A DNA stretch of 64,000 bases from Paenibacillus sp. FSL H8-0332. GTDB taxonomy: Bacteria; Bacillota; Bacilli; Paenibacillales; Paenibacillaceae. The translations under genes were made by a program, and so were the position numbers. Each line of letters starts with the position of its first letter. Positions within the stretch are counted from its first letter, which is position 1. Positions 32,653 to 40,432 of this stretch are shown here, piece after piece. The notes below the pieces were generated by a model. It made no database searches, was not told the DNA's origin, and was given only the letters and a program-made list of their open reading frames with translations. The DNA is taken from the NCBI RefSeq assembly GCF_037963835.1, contig NZ_CP150145.1, positions 1,984,001-2,048,000 on the forward strand. Reading direction: 5' to 3'.

Positions 32653-33917
32653 TTGGCGGAGCAGCGCCGCTTCAGGAACCGTACGTCGATCTCCCCGCTG
32701 CCGCCGGTATTCGGCTTCAGGCGGAGAGGGAAGGCATTCCGTTTCAGCAAGAGCTTCACCTGGCGCGGTGTGAGACAAGGCGCAAGCTGGAGCAGCTGCG
32801 CGGCGGCACCGGACACGATGGGTGTGGAGATGCTGGTGCCGGACAGCTTGAAATACCGCTTGCCGACCTTATTGTGCGGCAATTCACGAACCAGCTGGGA
32901 GCCGGGAGCACGCAGCGAGATCACTGAATCGCCGGGTGCGACCAGATCCGGCTTCACCTTGCCGCCGGGAGCGGGCCCGCGGCTGGAATAGACGGCGATC
33001 CGGTCATCCTTCTGCGTCAGCGTCCGGCGGTCATTGACGGCTCCGACGGTGATCGCGGAGGGACTGATCCCGGGGGACTCGACGGTCCGGCGCCTAGGGC
33101 CGGCATTTCCGGCGGCGATGACTACGGTGAGGCCGGCTTTGACGGCTTTTTCCACCGCCTGGACAAGCAGATCATCCTCGGCTAACGGGCTTACCGGTCC
33201 GCCGAAGGACATGGAGAGGATGCGCAGGTTTAGCTTTTTGCGGTGAGTGATGCAGTATTCAATCGCCTTGATAATGGTAGAGTCATAGCCGTCCCCATAC
33301 TTATCGAGCACCTTGATTCCGACAATCCCCGCTTCCGGCGCGGGTCCCCGGTACTTGCCCCGGCTGGACCAGCCGTTACCGGCGGCATCTCCGGTGATAT
33401 GCGTGCCGTGTCCGTTGTCATCATACGGGCATTTCCGGTGATTGATATAATCCTTGAACGCCAGGATACGGTTCACCGGCCGGGTGAGGTCGGGATGCGG
33501 ATAGACTCCGGTATCGAGTACAGCGATGTTGATGCCTTTGCCGGTAAGCCCTCTAGAGCGTCTAACCGCTGTAGCGCCTATGGATGGAGTTGCAATGTTG
33601 AGTGTAGCCTTCTTGATTCCATCCAGATAGACTTTATGGACTCCGTTCCAGCGGCATACATGCTCCAGACATTTCAGGGATACCTGTGAAGCCACGGCCT
33701 GATGGAGCCGCAGATGATGTTTGACCGGGAGGACATGCCGTCCCAGATGCTTCCTTAATTCGCGGAGCCGCGCCGGAGTAAGCGGTTGTCTGAACTGTAT
33801 GATCACCGGTATAGCAGCTTTTGTAGCAGCAGTGGAATAGGCTCTGCGGATCTTATACTTCAGGGGCCGGTTGAGCTTGGCGGCGTGACGCCTGGCCCAT
33901 GATGGTACACTCTTCAT
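32628..33917 (-). CDS. aprX: AprX-like subtilisin-family serine protease
   Basis: 429 residues from the ATG at 33917, which follows AGAGGTGATTACATT; the open frame upstream is not coding. The triad is Asp135 (AVLDTGVYPHPDL), His170 (NGHGTHITGD) and Ser362 (LSGTSISTP), with oxyanion Asn271 (AAGNAGP). The whole protein, including the N-terminal VIIQFRQPLTP prodomain-like part and YRGPAPEAGIVGIKVLDK, parallels B. subtilis AprX. No signal peptide is seen, as in AprX, so it is probably intracellular or released late. It has many Arg/Lys residues at both ends. Confidence 0.9.
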   Translation of the reverse strand: MKSVPSWARRHAAKLNRPLKYKIRRAYSTAATKAAIPVIIQFRQPLTPARLRELRKHLGRHVLPVKHHLRLHQAVASQVSLKCLEHVCRWNGVHKVYLDGIKKATLNIATPSIGATAVRRSRGLTGKGINIAVLDTGVYPHPDLTRPVNRILAFKDYINHRKCPYDDNGHGTHITGDAAGNGWSSRGKYRGPAPEAGIVGIKVLDKYGDGYDSTIIKAIEYCITHRKKLNLRILSMSFGGPVSPLAEDDLLVQAVEKAVKAGLTVVIAAGNAGPRRRTVESPGISPSAITVGAVNDRRTLTQKDDRIAVYSSRGPAPGGKVKPDLVAPGDSVISLRAPGSQLVRELPHNKVGKRYFKLSGTSISTPIVSGAAAQLLQLAPCLTPRQVKLLLKRNAFPLRLKPNTGGSGEIDVRFLKRRCSAKKPRKVRL

Positions 33918-34082
33918 AATGTAATCACCTCTATGAAGCAGTGTATGCGGCCAGCTGCCTCGTGGGTACGAAACCAAGAATGAGTATAGCGATACATTTA
34001 TGTGAATAACAGGCAATAGCGCGTTTCGGCTGATTCTCCTTTTGCATTTACTACTGTATTCCAATAGAAAGTGGTGAAGCAA

Positions 34083-34445
34083 ATGAAAGAATCAGAGAAG
34101 AAGGCATTGCTGGCAAAACGTCAACTGATGGCTAAAAAAGCAAGAGCAGCGGCGGTAGTAAGACCCAAGAGACGGCGGATCAGACAGGTGCTTAATAATT
34201 TCATCGTGCTTGCCGTGAACAATAACAATGTCCCTTACGAAACACAGGGCTGGACGGCTACACTGACCCGGAGCTCCGGTACTGTGATCACGGCACAGTT
34301 CGATGAATTCGGAGTAGCCCAATTCAATACCATCAGCACTCTGACCAGTGTGAGCTATACGCTTAGAATTATTGATGCGGATAACAACCAGCGTACGCAG
34401 AAATTTGTGCCTTCCAACCGTGAGTTTTTTGTAGCACGCTTCTAA
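34083..34445 (+). CDS. Unrecognised small beta-rich protein
   Basis: 120 residues from the ATG at 34083, which follows GTGGTGA. The first 40 residues are very basic (AKRQLMAKKARAAAVVRPKRRRIRQ). The remainder alternates hydrophobic and polar residues like a beta-sandwich (NNFIVLAVNNNNVPYETQGWTATLTRSSGTVITAQFDEFGVAQF). Family unknown to me. It is divergent from the subtilase with a 165-base gap. A carbohydrate- or spore-surface role would be speculation. Confidence 0.7.
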   Translation: MKESEKKALLAKRQLMAKKARAAAVVRPKRRRIRQVLNNFIVLAVNNNNVPYETQGWTATLTRSSGTVITAQFDEFGVAQFNTISTLTSVSYTLRIIDADNNQRTQKFVPSNREFFVARF

Positions 34446-34454
34446 ACTAGCAGG

Positions 34455-34487
34455 GCAGCGCGTTCTTTATCATCCGGGGCGCGCTGC
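34455..34487 (+). terminator. Probable terminator hairpin
   Basis: GCAGCGCG (34455-34462) with CGCGCTGC (34480-34487). The tail is weak in T. Confidence 0.45.
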
Positions 34488-34497
34488 GTCATTACAT

Positions 34498-34553
34498 ATA
34501 TCTATTGGAAAGTATCTATTAGAAAGTACCTATTAGATTAGAAAGTAGAAAGG
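34498..34553. repeat. Imperfect 14-bp tandem repeat
   Basis: Three to four degenerate copies of a TCTATTAGAAAGTA-like unit in the spacer before the next gene. No role is evident. Confidence 0.5.
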
Positions 34554-34643
34554 TTGCCTTGTCCACCTGGAAGAAGTGTGAAATTATAGAATAAATGAGA
34601 TTGGACTATCCGGATAATAGGTCCGCTGAATGGAGGCAACTCG

Positions 34644-35645
34644 ATGTATAACTGGATTCAGAATTATACGAAGCTGGAATACCTTACGGAGGAAGAACCC
34701 TATGACTTCGGCTTCGCGGCGGAGAACCGGCCGCGAATTCACAGGCTGGAGCCACAGCCGCAGCCTGCTATAATGTCAGCGCTGGCCCAATATTTCATTG
34801 CTGCCAGCGCTTTGCTGTCAGAGAATACGTATACTTCGATCCCTATGCGCAATAGGAAAGCCGCGGAGCGGGTGCTGGAAGAAGTAAGTCCGCATTTCGC
34901 CGAAGCCCGGCAGCATACCGGTGCCGGAGGGGAAAGTGAGCTGGTTCTGCAGAAGCTGAAGCCAAGCTCGGGTGAACTGTTCCGGGTCACAACTACCTGT
35001 GTGATGCCGTTGATCGACGATTTGTACCGGCATCAGGATACAGGCGGATGGCAGAATGCCAGGAAGCGTACAGTGGTGAAGTATCCGGTTAACGTTCAGG
35101 CGTTAGCTCCCTATGAGGCTGAGGGGATAGCGGAGTTGCAGGCGTTGCTGCGGAAGCTGTATTTTGAACCGCCGGGTGATGACTTTGGACTGATGCCTCT
35201 AGGGTGGCAGTTCGATGATCAGCTTCAGCATTCCGTTGTGCTGCGCTTCCTGGCTGGATTCGCCCCGTACCTGACGCTAGGAGTAAATGAAGAGACTCTG
35301 GAAGTGATTAGCATAGACCTCTCCACGCAGGAATTCACGCATCCGGTTCTGCTATACGATGAAGAGCCGCTGCCGCCGCGGAGAAATGGCAATGTTCTCT
35401 ATCTGGACCTGGGCAGCAAGCTCGTTTATGTGATCGATCTGAGCAAGCAGGGCAGACTTGAGCGCTGGGCAGATCTGCATGAAGAGGCACAGGTGTACCT
35501 GATGCCGCCAGAAGGGGCGTTCGCGGACTTTGATCATCTTACCGCCAGGCCGATACCAGCCGGGGTGAGCTTATTCTATGATACCGATACACTCACAAGG
35601 ATGCTGGAGACCGTCAATAGGGAGCTGGAGACCTTTAAAGAGTAA
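34644..35645 (+). CDS. Unrecognised cytoplasmic protein (333 aa)
   Basis: 333 residues behind TGGAGGCAACTCG. No signal peptide or membrane segment. Composition and helix pattern suggest a globular two-domain protein: an N-terminal helical part (ALAQYFIAASALLSENTYTSIPMRNRKAAERVLEEV) and a C-terminal mixed part (RNGNVLYLDLGSKLVYVIDLSKQG; LFYDTDTLTRMLETVNRELETF). I do not recognise the family. It is monocistronic and ends immediately before the 51-bp repeat region. Confidence 0.75.
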   Translation: MYNWIQNYTKLEYLTEEEPYDFGFAAENRPRIHRLEPQPQPAIMSALAQYFIAASALLSENTYTSIPMRNRKAAERVLEEVSPHFAEARQHTGAGGESELVLQKLKPSSGELFRVTTTCVMPLIDDLYRHQDTGGWQNARKRTVVKYPVNVQALAPYEAEGIAELQALLRKLYFEPPGDDFGLMPLGWQFDDQLQHSVVLRFLAGFAPYLTLGVNEETLEVISIDLSTQEFTHPVLLYDEEPLPPRRNGNVLYLDLGSKLVYVIDLSKQGRLERWADLHEEAQVYLMPPEGAFADFDHLTARPIPAGVSLFYDTDTLTRMLETVNRELETFKE

Positions 35646-35674
35646 ATATGAGCGATACTGTTCCAGGGACATAC

Positions 35675-35795
35675 GGGGAAATCGGAGGGATAAATCCCAT
35701 TGATGCGGCTGAAAGTCGGGTGAAAGGGGAAATCGGAGGGATAAATCCCACTAATGCGGCTGAAAGTCGGGTGAAAGGGGAAAGCGGAGGGATAA
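35675..35795. repeat. 51-bp tandem repeat, interrupted by the IS
   Basis: Unit GGGGAAATCGGAGGGATAAA... starts at 35675 and 35726, with a partial third at 35777-35795. The array resumes after the IS at 37061. Copies differ only at a few bases. The unit equals 17 codons, so a frame stays open on the minus strand, but without a ribosome site. Confidence 0.85.
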
Positions 35796-35865
35796 TGCTG
35801 TTAGTGTTAACCGTGGACACCCGTTAAGAGAATAGAGATAATAAGTTTAACGAGGAGGTGTCCCC

Positions 35866-36162
35866 ATGAGTGGAACACGGAGAAGCTACAATGAAGAATA
35901 CAAAAGACAGACCGTCAAGTACATCCAGGAGCAGACGAAAACGGTGGCGGAACTGGCCCTGGAACTGGATGTCCCCGCCAAAACGTTGCATAAATGGCTA
36001 GGACAGTACCGGCAGTTTGAGAATGAGCCCATCGTTACTCCAGACAAATACAGAGAGCTGGAACGTCAACTGAAGGAGCGGGAGCAACAACTCGCAGAGC
36101 TGACAGAGGAGATGGCAATCCTAAAAAAAGCCGTGCACATCTTCAGCAATCCAAAGAACTGA
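35866..36162 (+). CDS. IS3-family OrfA (helix-turn-helix/leucine zipper)
   Basis: 98 residues. The N-terminal helix-turn-helix (SYNEEYKRQTVKYIQEQTKTVAELALELDVPAKTLHKWLGQY) binds the ends. The C-terminal coiled coil (YRELERQLKEREQQLAELTEEMAILKKA) mediates multimerisation. CGAGGAGGTGTCCCC precedes the ATG. The slippery A run at 36123-36129 lets ribosomes enter orfB by a -1 shift to make the OrfAB transposase. Confidence 0.92.
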   Translation: MSGTRRSYNEEYKRQTVKYIQEQTKTVAELALELDVPAKTLHKWLGQYRQFENEPIVTPDKYRELERQLKEREQQLAELTEEMAILKKAVHIFSNPKN

Positions 36163-36200
36163 GATTTCAGTTTATTGAAGATCATCGCTCCGAGTTCCGC

Positions 36201-37031
36201 GTGGAGAAGATGTGCAATGTCTTTCAGGTGTCCCGGAGCGGGTACTACAAATGGAGAACAGCAAAGCCCAGCCCTCAAGCCAGCCGCAAAGCCTTGTTGC
36301 TGAAGCGGATTGCCTATCATTTTCATGACTCTAAGGGTCGCTATGGCAGCCCCAAAATCAAGGTTCTCCTAGAGCGTGAAGGGCACCAGGTCAGTGAACG
36401 CACTGTAGGCAAGTATATGAAAGAACTGGGTCTGCGCTCTTGTGTCGCAAAGAGATTTCGCGTATGCACCACCGACTCCAACCATCCGTTACCCATTGCC
36501 CCCAACCTGTTAAACCAGCAATTTCACACGGAAAAGCCGAACCAGACGTGGGTGGCGGATATCACCTACATTCCCTGCCGGGAAGGACGAATGTACTTGG
36601 CGAGTGTGCTGGACCTGTGTACCCGGGAGATTGTCGGCTGGCGGCTTAGCGACCGGATGACCACTGACCTCGTACAAGGCGCTCTGGACGCTGCCTACAA
36701 GGCCAAACGCCCCGGGAAGGGCTTAATTCACCATTCGGATCGAGGCTCCCAGTACGCCTCTGAAGACTACCGGGAACGCCTAAAGACGTACCAGATGACC
36801 GCAAGCATGAGCCGCAAAGGGAACTGTTATGATAACGCCTGTATCGAATCTTTTCACAGCCTCTTAAAAAAAGAGTTGGTGTACTGGAATCGATTTAAAA
36901 CGAAGCAACAGGCGTATGATGCCATTTTCCAGTACATTGAATTTTTCTACAACCGCAAACGAATCCATGGGGCGCTCGGTTACGTTTCTCCGGTTCAGTT
37001 TGCAGCCACATTTAAGCGAAAAACGATGTAG
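36201..37031 (+). CDS. IS3-family OrfB transposase (DDE integrase core)
   Basis: 276 residues as an independent frame; the active form is the OrfAB fusion made by the -1 shift near 36123-36129. N-terminal HTH_21 region: VSRSGYYKWR. Catalytic triad: Asp in WVADITYI, Asp in HHSDRGSQYAS, Glu in NACIESFHSLLKKE, with 35 residues between the last two as expected for DD(35)E. The C terminus FFYNRKRIHGALGYVSPVQF is typical. Confidence 0.95.
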   Translation: MEKMCNVFQVSRSGYYKWRTAKPSPQASRKALLLKRIAYHFHDSKGRYGSPKIKVLLEREGHQVSERTVGKYMKELGLRSCVAKRFRVCTTDSNHPLPIAPNLLNQQFHTEKPNQTWVADITYIPCREGRMYLASVLDLCTREIVGWRLSDRMTTDLVQGALDAAYKAKRPGKGLIHHSDRGSQYASEDYRERLKTYQMTASMSRKGNCYDNACIESFHSLLKKELVYWNRFKTKQQAYDAIFQYIEFFYNRKRIHGALGYVSPVQFAATFKRKTM

Positions 37032-37060
37032 TTGCTGTCTACTTTCTTGACAGGAGTCCA

Positions 37061-37132
37061 TAAATCCCATTGATGCGGCTGAAAGTCGGGTGAAAGGGGA
37101 AATCAGAGGGATAAATCCCACTAATATTACAG
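37061..37132. repeat. 51-bp repeat, right of the IS
   Basis: TAAATCCCATTGATGCGGCT... continues the array cut by the IS: the rest of one unit, then the first 30 bases or so of another. Confidence 0.8.
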
Positions 37133-37147
37133 GAAGCGGCCAAATGA

Positions 37148-37351
37148 GCGCATGAGGAGCATTAGTGCACCTGAATTCACCGGACATGGGCCATATGAGG
37201 GAATGAGGAGCATAAGTGCACCTGAAATCACCGGATACGGGCCATATGAGGGAATAAGGAGCAGAAGTGCACCTGAATTCCCTGGGTACGAGCCGTATGA
37301 GGGAATAAGGGGCAGAAGTGCACCTGAATACCAGCCGACACGGCCCATCTA
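37148..37351. repeat. Second, unrelated 51-bp tandem repeat (four units)
   Basis: Units start at 37148, 37199, 37250 and 37301 and share AGTGCACCTGAA and CCATATGAGGGAAT-type blocks. Several frames stay open on both strands (17-residue repeats), but none has a convincing ribosome site and the copies vary at all codon positions. I treat it as non-coding. Confidence 0.8.
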
Positions 37352-37638
37352 TCAGGGTGAATACATCTCTCATGAAAGACAACCTCCCTCAATTGAGCTA
37401 TCTTAGACTGATCCCCTCATCATCAACCCTTCATTAGTCAACAGTTTAGGCTGGATTTAGATGAAATGTAGGTGGAATGTACAATCTAATCCGCAGATTT
37501 TAGCGATAATGACAATAAACCTTCCATGGATATTCAAAAGCAGGCACATCCCAGATATAATATGGCTATATATATGGAATGGACTGTGGAACAGAATGTG
37601 TGCTGCAGCCTTAAGACGCCATCCGAAAGGTCTGAGGA
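37352..37638. other. Gene-free spacer before the FAD oxidoreductase
   Basis: After the second repeat array, about 290 AT-rich bases hold no recognisable gene, hairpin or operator. A promoter for the oxidoreductase should lie here, but no hexamer pair stands out. Confidence 0.5.
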
Positions 37639-39045
37639 ATGATGAGCCTGGAAGCCTTGAATGAACGTGTGAATACGGATCTTTCTTACCTCGCCTATGG
37701 CAGCGCGGACTGGGTTCGCCCTGTGGAGCATGACGAAGGCCATGTCTATGATGTTGTTATTGTGGGCGGGGGGCAAAGTGGCCTTGGAGCGGCCTTCGGC
37801 TTGTTGCGCGAACGGATCTCGAATCTGCTGATTATCGACGAGAATCGTGACGGGCTGGAGGGGCCTTGGGAGACTTATGCCCGAATGGTGACGTTGCGTA
37901 CGCCCAAGCATCTGACCTCGATTGATCTCGGAATCCCGTCGCTGACCTTCCGCTCCTGGTGGGAGGCTCAGCATGGGGCGGAGGCCTGGAGTGAGGTGGA
38001 CAAAATCCCGCGCGGGCAGTGGATGGAGTATCTGCGCTGGTACCGGCAGATTCTGAAGCTGCCGGTACGTAACGAGGTGCGGCTAATGCTGGTTGAACCT
38101 GGTGACGATGGAATCTACCGTCTGCGGGTTACAGGAGCGGGTGCGAAGGCCGGAACACTGCTGGCCCGTAAGGTGGTGCTGGCTACCGGCATTCAAGGCG
38201 GAGGACAGTGGCATGTTCCGCCGATGATTGCAGAGCATCTGCCGGAGCGGCTGTACGCGCATACCTCCCGGCAGATTGACTTCGCTGCCCTTCGCGGTAA
38301 GCGGGTGGGGATTCTCGGCGGCGGGGCGTCGGCCTTCGACAATGCGAATTACGCGCTTCAGGAGGGCGCTGCTGAGGCTCAGGTCTTCGTCCGCCGGACG
38401 CAGCTTCCGGGGGTGAACCCGATCCGCCAGATGGAGGGCTCGGGAATGATTGAGCGGTTCCATACCTTGGCGGATGCGGACAAATACGCGGTCATCTCGC
38501 ATTTCTTCCATTATAATCAGCCGCCCACGAGCGATACTTTCCGCCGCGCAGCGGCGTGGCCCGGCTTCCGGCTGCACCTCGGCTCGCCGTGGCTGAAGGT
38601 GGAGGCTTCGGGGGAGCAGGCGGTGGTGACTACGCCCGCCGGAGAGTTCAGCTTCGACTATTTGATCGTCAGCACGGGCCTGCTCAGCGATCCTGCCCTG
38701 CGGCCAGAGCTGCGGCAGGTGGAGGCTTATATTGCCCGCTGGAGCGACCGGTACACCGCGCCTGCGGGATCAGCGAATCCGCTACTGGATGCGCATCCGT
38801 ATCTTAGCCCCGGCTTTGCGCTTCAGAGCCGGGATGAAGCAGGCCGCAAGCTGCTGCATGGCTTATTCGTGTTCAACTATTCCGCTCTGGCCAGCTGCGG
38901 GTTATCGGCATCGGCCATCTCGGGCCTGCGGAATGCGATTCCGAGACTGGTCAGTGGTGTGGCCGACCAGCTGTTCCTGGATGACCGGCAGCAGATCCTG
39001 CAGGCTTATTATGACTACGATGAGATTGAATTTACAGGCCAGTAA
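37639..39045 (+). CDS. FAD/NAD(P)-dependent oxidoreductase (flavin monooxygenase-like)
   Basis: 468 residues behind AGGTCTGAGGA. The FAD-binding motif VVIVGGGQSGLGAAFGL is at about 39-55, the mid-protein NAD(P) motif is VGILGGGASAFDNANYAL, and VLATGIQGGGQW is the linking ATG-like motif. The layout is that of flavin-containing or Baeyer-Villiger-type monooxygenases, though the BVMO fingerprint is not clear. The substrate is unknown. Monocistronic, convergent with the LtrA-family gene. Confidence 0.88.
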   Translation: MMSLEALNERVNTDLSYLAYGSADWVRPVEHDEGHVYDVVIVGGGQSGLGAAFGLLRERISNLLIIDENRDGLEGPWETYARMVTLRTPKHLTSIDLGIPSLTFRSWWEAQHGAEAWSEVDKIPRGQWMEYLRWYRQILKLPVRNEVRLMLVEPGDDGIYRLRVTGAGAKAGTLLARKVVLATGIQGGGQWHVPPMIAEHLPERLYAHTSRQIDFAALRGKRVGILGGGASAFDNANYALQEGAAEAQVFVRRTQLPGVNPIRQMEGSGMIERFHTLADADKYAVISHFFHYNQPPTSDTFRRAAAWPGFRLHLGSPWLKVEASGEQAVVTTPAGEFSFDYLIVSTGLLSDPALRPELRQVEAYIARWSDRYTAPAGSANPLLDAHPYLSPGFALQSRDEAGRKLLHGLFVFNYSALASCGLSASAISGLRNAIPRLVSGVADQLFLDDRQQILQAYYDYDEIEFTGQ

Positions 39046-39054
39046 GACGGCCCG

Positions 39055-39100
39055 AAGAGGCTGTACCTGAGGCGGGCAATGACCTCTGGTGCAGCCTCTT
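39055..39100. terminator. Terminator between convergent genes
   Basis: AAGAGGCTG (39055-39063) pairs with CAGCCTCTT (39092-39100); the long loop has GAGG/CCTC pairing. Confidence 0.6.
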
Positions 39101-39151
39101 AGCGTGCAGGGAGAATAATTGGCAGTGCCTGAGAGCAGACTGGCAGCCGGA

Positions 39152-40240
39152 TCAGGCAGTAATCCTGGCGTACAGCGCGAAGAACAACGCCAGCTCACCC
39201 ATGATCAGGACATTCGGTACATGGACTACAAGATTCAGTACATAGAAGCAGGCCAGAATGGCGGTAAGCAGCACCAGAGTCTTCATTCCCAGCCGGTGCT
39301 GCTTCTGTCTGTAAACATGGAAGACAAGTGTAGTAGAAGCGAAGTAGAGCAGCGCCGAGCCGAACAGCAGATTCAGCATCAGGTCATAATGAAGGGTATT
39401 CAGGAAGAGCAGCTGGATCGACGCTGCAAGCATACATAGCGACAGATAGATGAACAGATGCCCGTAGATAATCGTCTGTCCGGCTGTCTGGATATGCATA
39501 TCGACCTTCTTCTCCAGGTTGTCATAATACTGCCACCATATAGCAATGATCAGCACAAAGGTGAGCGCAGCGAAGCCGACAGATGTTCCGGTCCAGCTGC
39601 TGGATTGCAGCACGGCGAGAATGCTGACCACGGATTCGCCGAGCAGGATCAACGCGAACAAGGAGAACCGCTCCAGCAGATGATGTGTATTGGCGGGCGT
39701 CTTCACCAGAATCCTCCGTCCCGTCAGCGGGAGAATGATGTCAAGGATAATCCCGGCGTATAGTACCGCATAACGGAGCCAAGAATCGAAGAACAGGGAG
39801 CAGGCCGAAATCGTAAGCCCGATCCAGAAGCGTGATCCCAAATAACGGGCGGTGCTCCGCAGATGACCGCTTTCTCTGGCGTGGCTGTAATGGTACTGGA
39901 CAGCGGTCATGATCCGTAGTCCGAGGTAGCCGATCAGAAACGGCAGATAGTTGGCATCGAAATCTACAGACAGGCTGGCGGTCATAATTAAGACGAAGAA
40001 CAACTGGATAATCAGAAAAATCCGGTGCATCACCGTATCCTGACCATAGCGGTTAACGAAGAGCGTCTGGCCGACCCAGGCCCACCAGATCGGAATGAAG
40101 ATCAGGACGAATTTGCCCAGTGTCTCAAGAGACAGGGTCTCGTGTTCTACATGCAGCAGCACATGGCTGGCTTTGGAGACCGCAGCGACAAATAGCAGAT
40201 CGTAGAAGAGCTCCAGCCAGGTTACCTTTTTGATGATCAT
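39152..40240 (-). CDS. Low-temperature-requirement A (LtrA) family membrane protein
   Basis: 362 residues with about ten membrane helices. Family signatures are WLELFYDLLFVAAVSKASHVL at the start, WWAWVGQTLFVNRYG in the second helix, HHLLERFSLFALILLGESV in the middle, and IIAIWWQYYDN. LtrA was first linked to cold growth in Listeria; its biochemical role is unknown. Unrelated to the intron protein of the same name. Confidence 0.88.
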   Translation of the reverse strand: MIIKKVTWLELFYDLLFVAAVSKASHVLLHVEHETLSLETLGKFVLIFIPIWWAWVGQTLFVNRYGQDTVMHRIFLIIQLFFVLIMTASLSVDFDANYLPFLIGYLGLRIMTAVQYHYSHARESGHLRSTARYLGSRFWIGLTISACSLFFDSWLRYAVLYAGIILDIILPLTGRRILVKTPANTHHLLERFSLFALILLGESVVSILAVLQSSSWTGTSVGFAALTFVLIIAIWWQYYDNLEKKVDMHIQTAGQTIIYGHLFIYLSLCMLAASIQLLFLNTLHYDLMLNLLFGSALLYFASTTLVFHVYRQKQHRLGMKTLVLLTAILACFYVLNLVVHVPNVLIMGELALFFALYARITA

Positions 40241-40432
40241 TGCGTTAGTCTCCTTTGCTTGCCGAATATTTGCCCGGAGCCGTCGGGTTTACAAGTATAA
40301 TAATGGCTCTCCACAGAAGAAGGCAAGAATATCTGTGAAAACTGAAGAGGTTGCCCTGGCGGCAATTGACCTGACGGACACACTCATTGATAATAAAGAG
40401 GTTCATATTCTTGAGAGAATGGGAGTAGAAGC

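Larger units (their letters stand above)
35814..37060 (+). mobile_element. Complete IS3-family insertion sequence (1247 bp)
   Basis: Terminal inverted repeats: left TGGACACCCGTTAAGAGAAT and right (complement) TGGACTCCTGTCAAGAAAGT, about 15 of 20 matching. Between them lie orfA and orfB in the -1 arrangement with an A7 slippery run. Length and gene order are typical of IS3. Both genes look intact, so it may be active. No simple 3-4 bp target duplication is visible at these ends (CCG left, TAA right). Confidence 0.9.

Noticed and set aside
33918..34082. 55-residue N-terminal extension of the subtilase
   Set aside because: No SD at the earlier ATG, poor protein character, and a clear SD before the ATG at 33917.
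35635..35820. Leftward 61-residue frame with GFIPPISPFTRLSAA repeats
   Set aside because: Produced by the 51-bp tandem repeat; no start signals, and cut by the IS.
37152..37406. Open frame of 84 residues with 17-residue repeats (and leftward frames of 172 and 73 residues over the same stretch)
   Set aside because: A 51-bp unit keeps several frames open by arithmetic; no SD, and substitutions are not biased to third positions.
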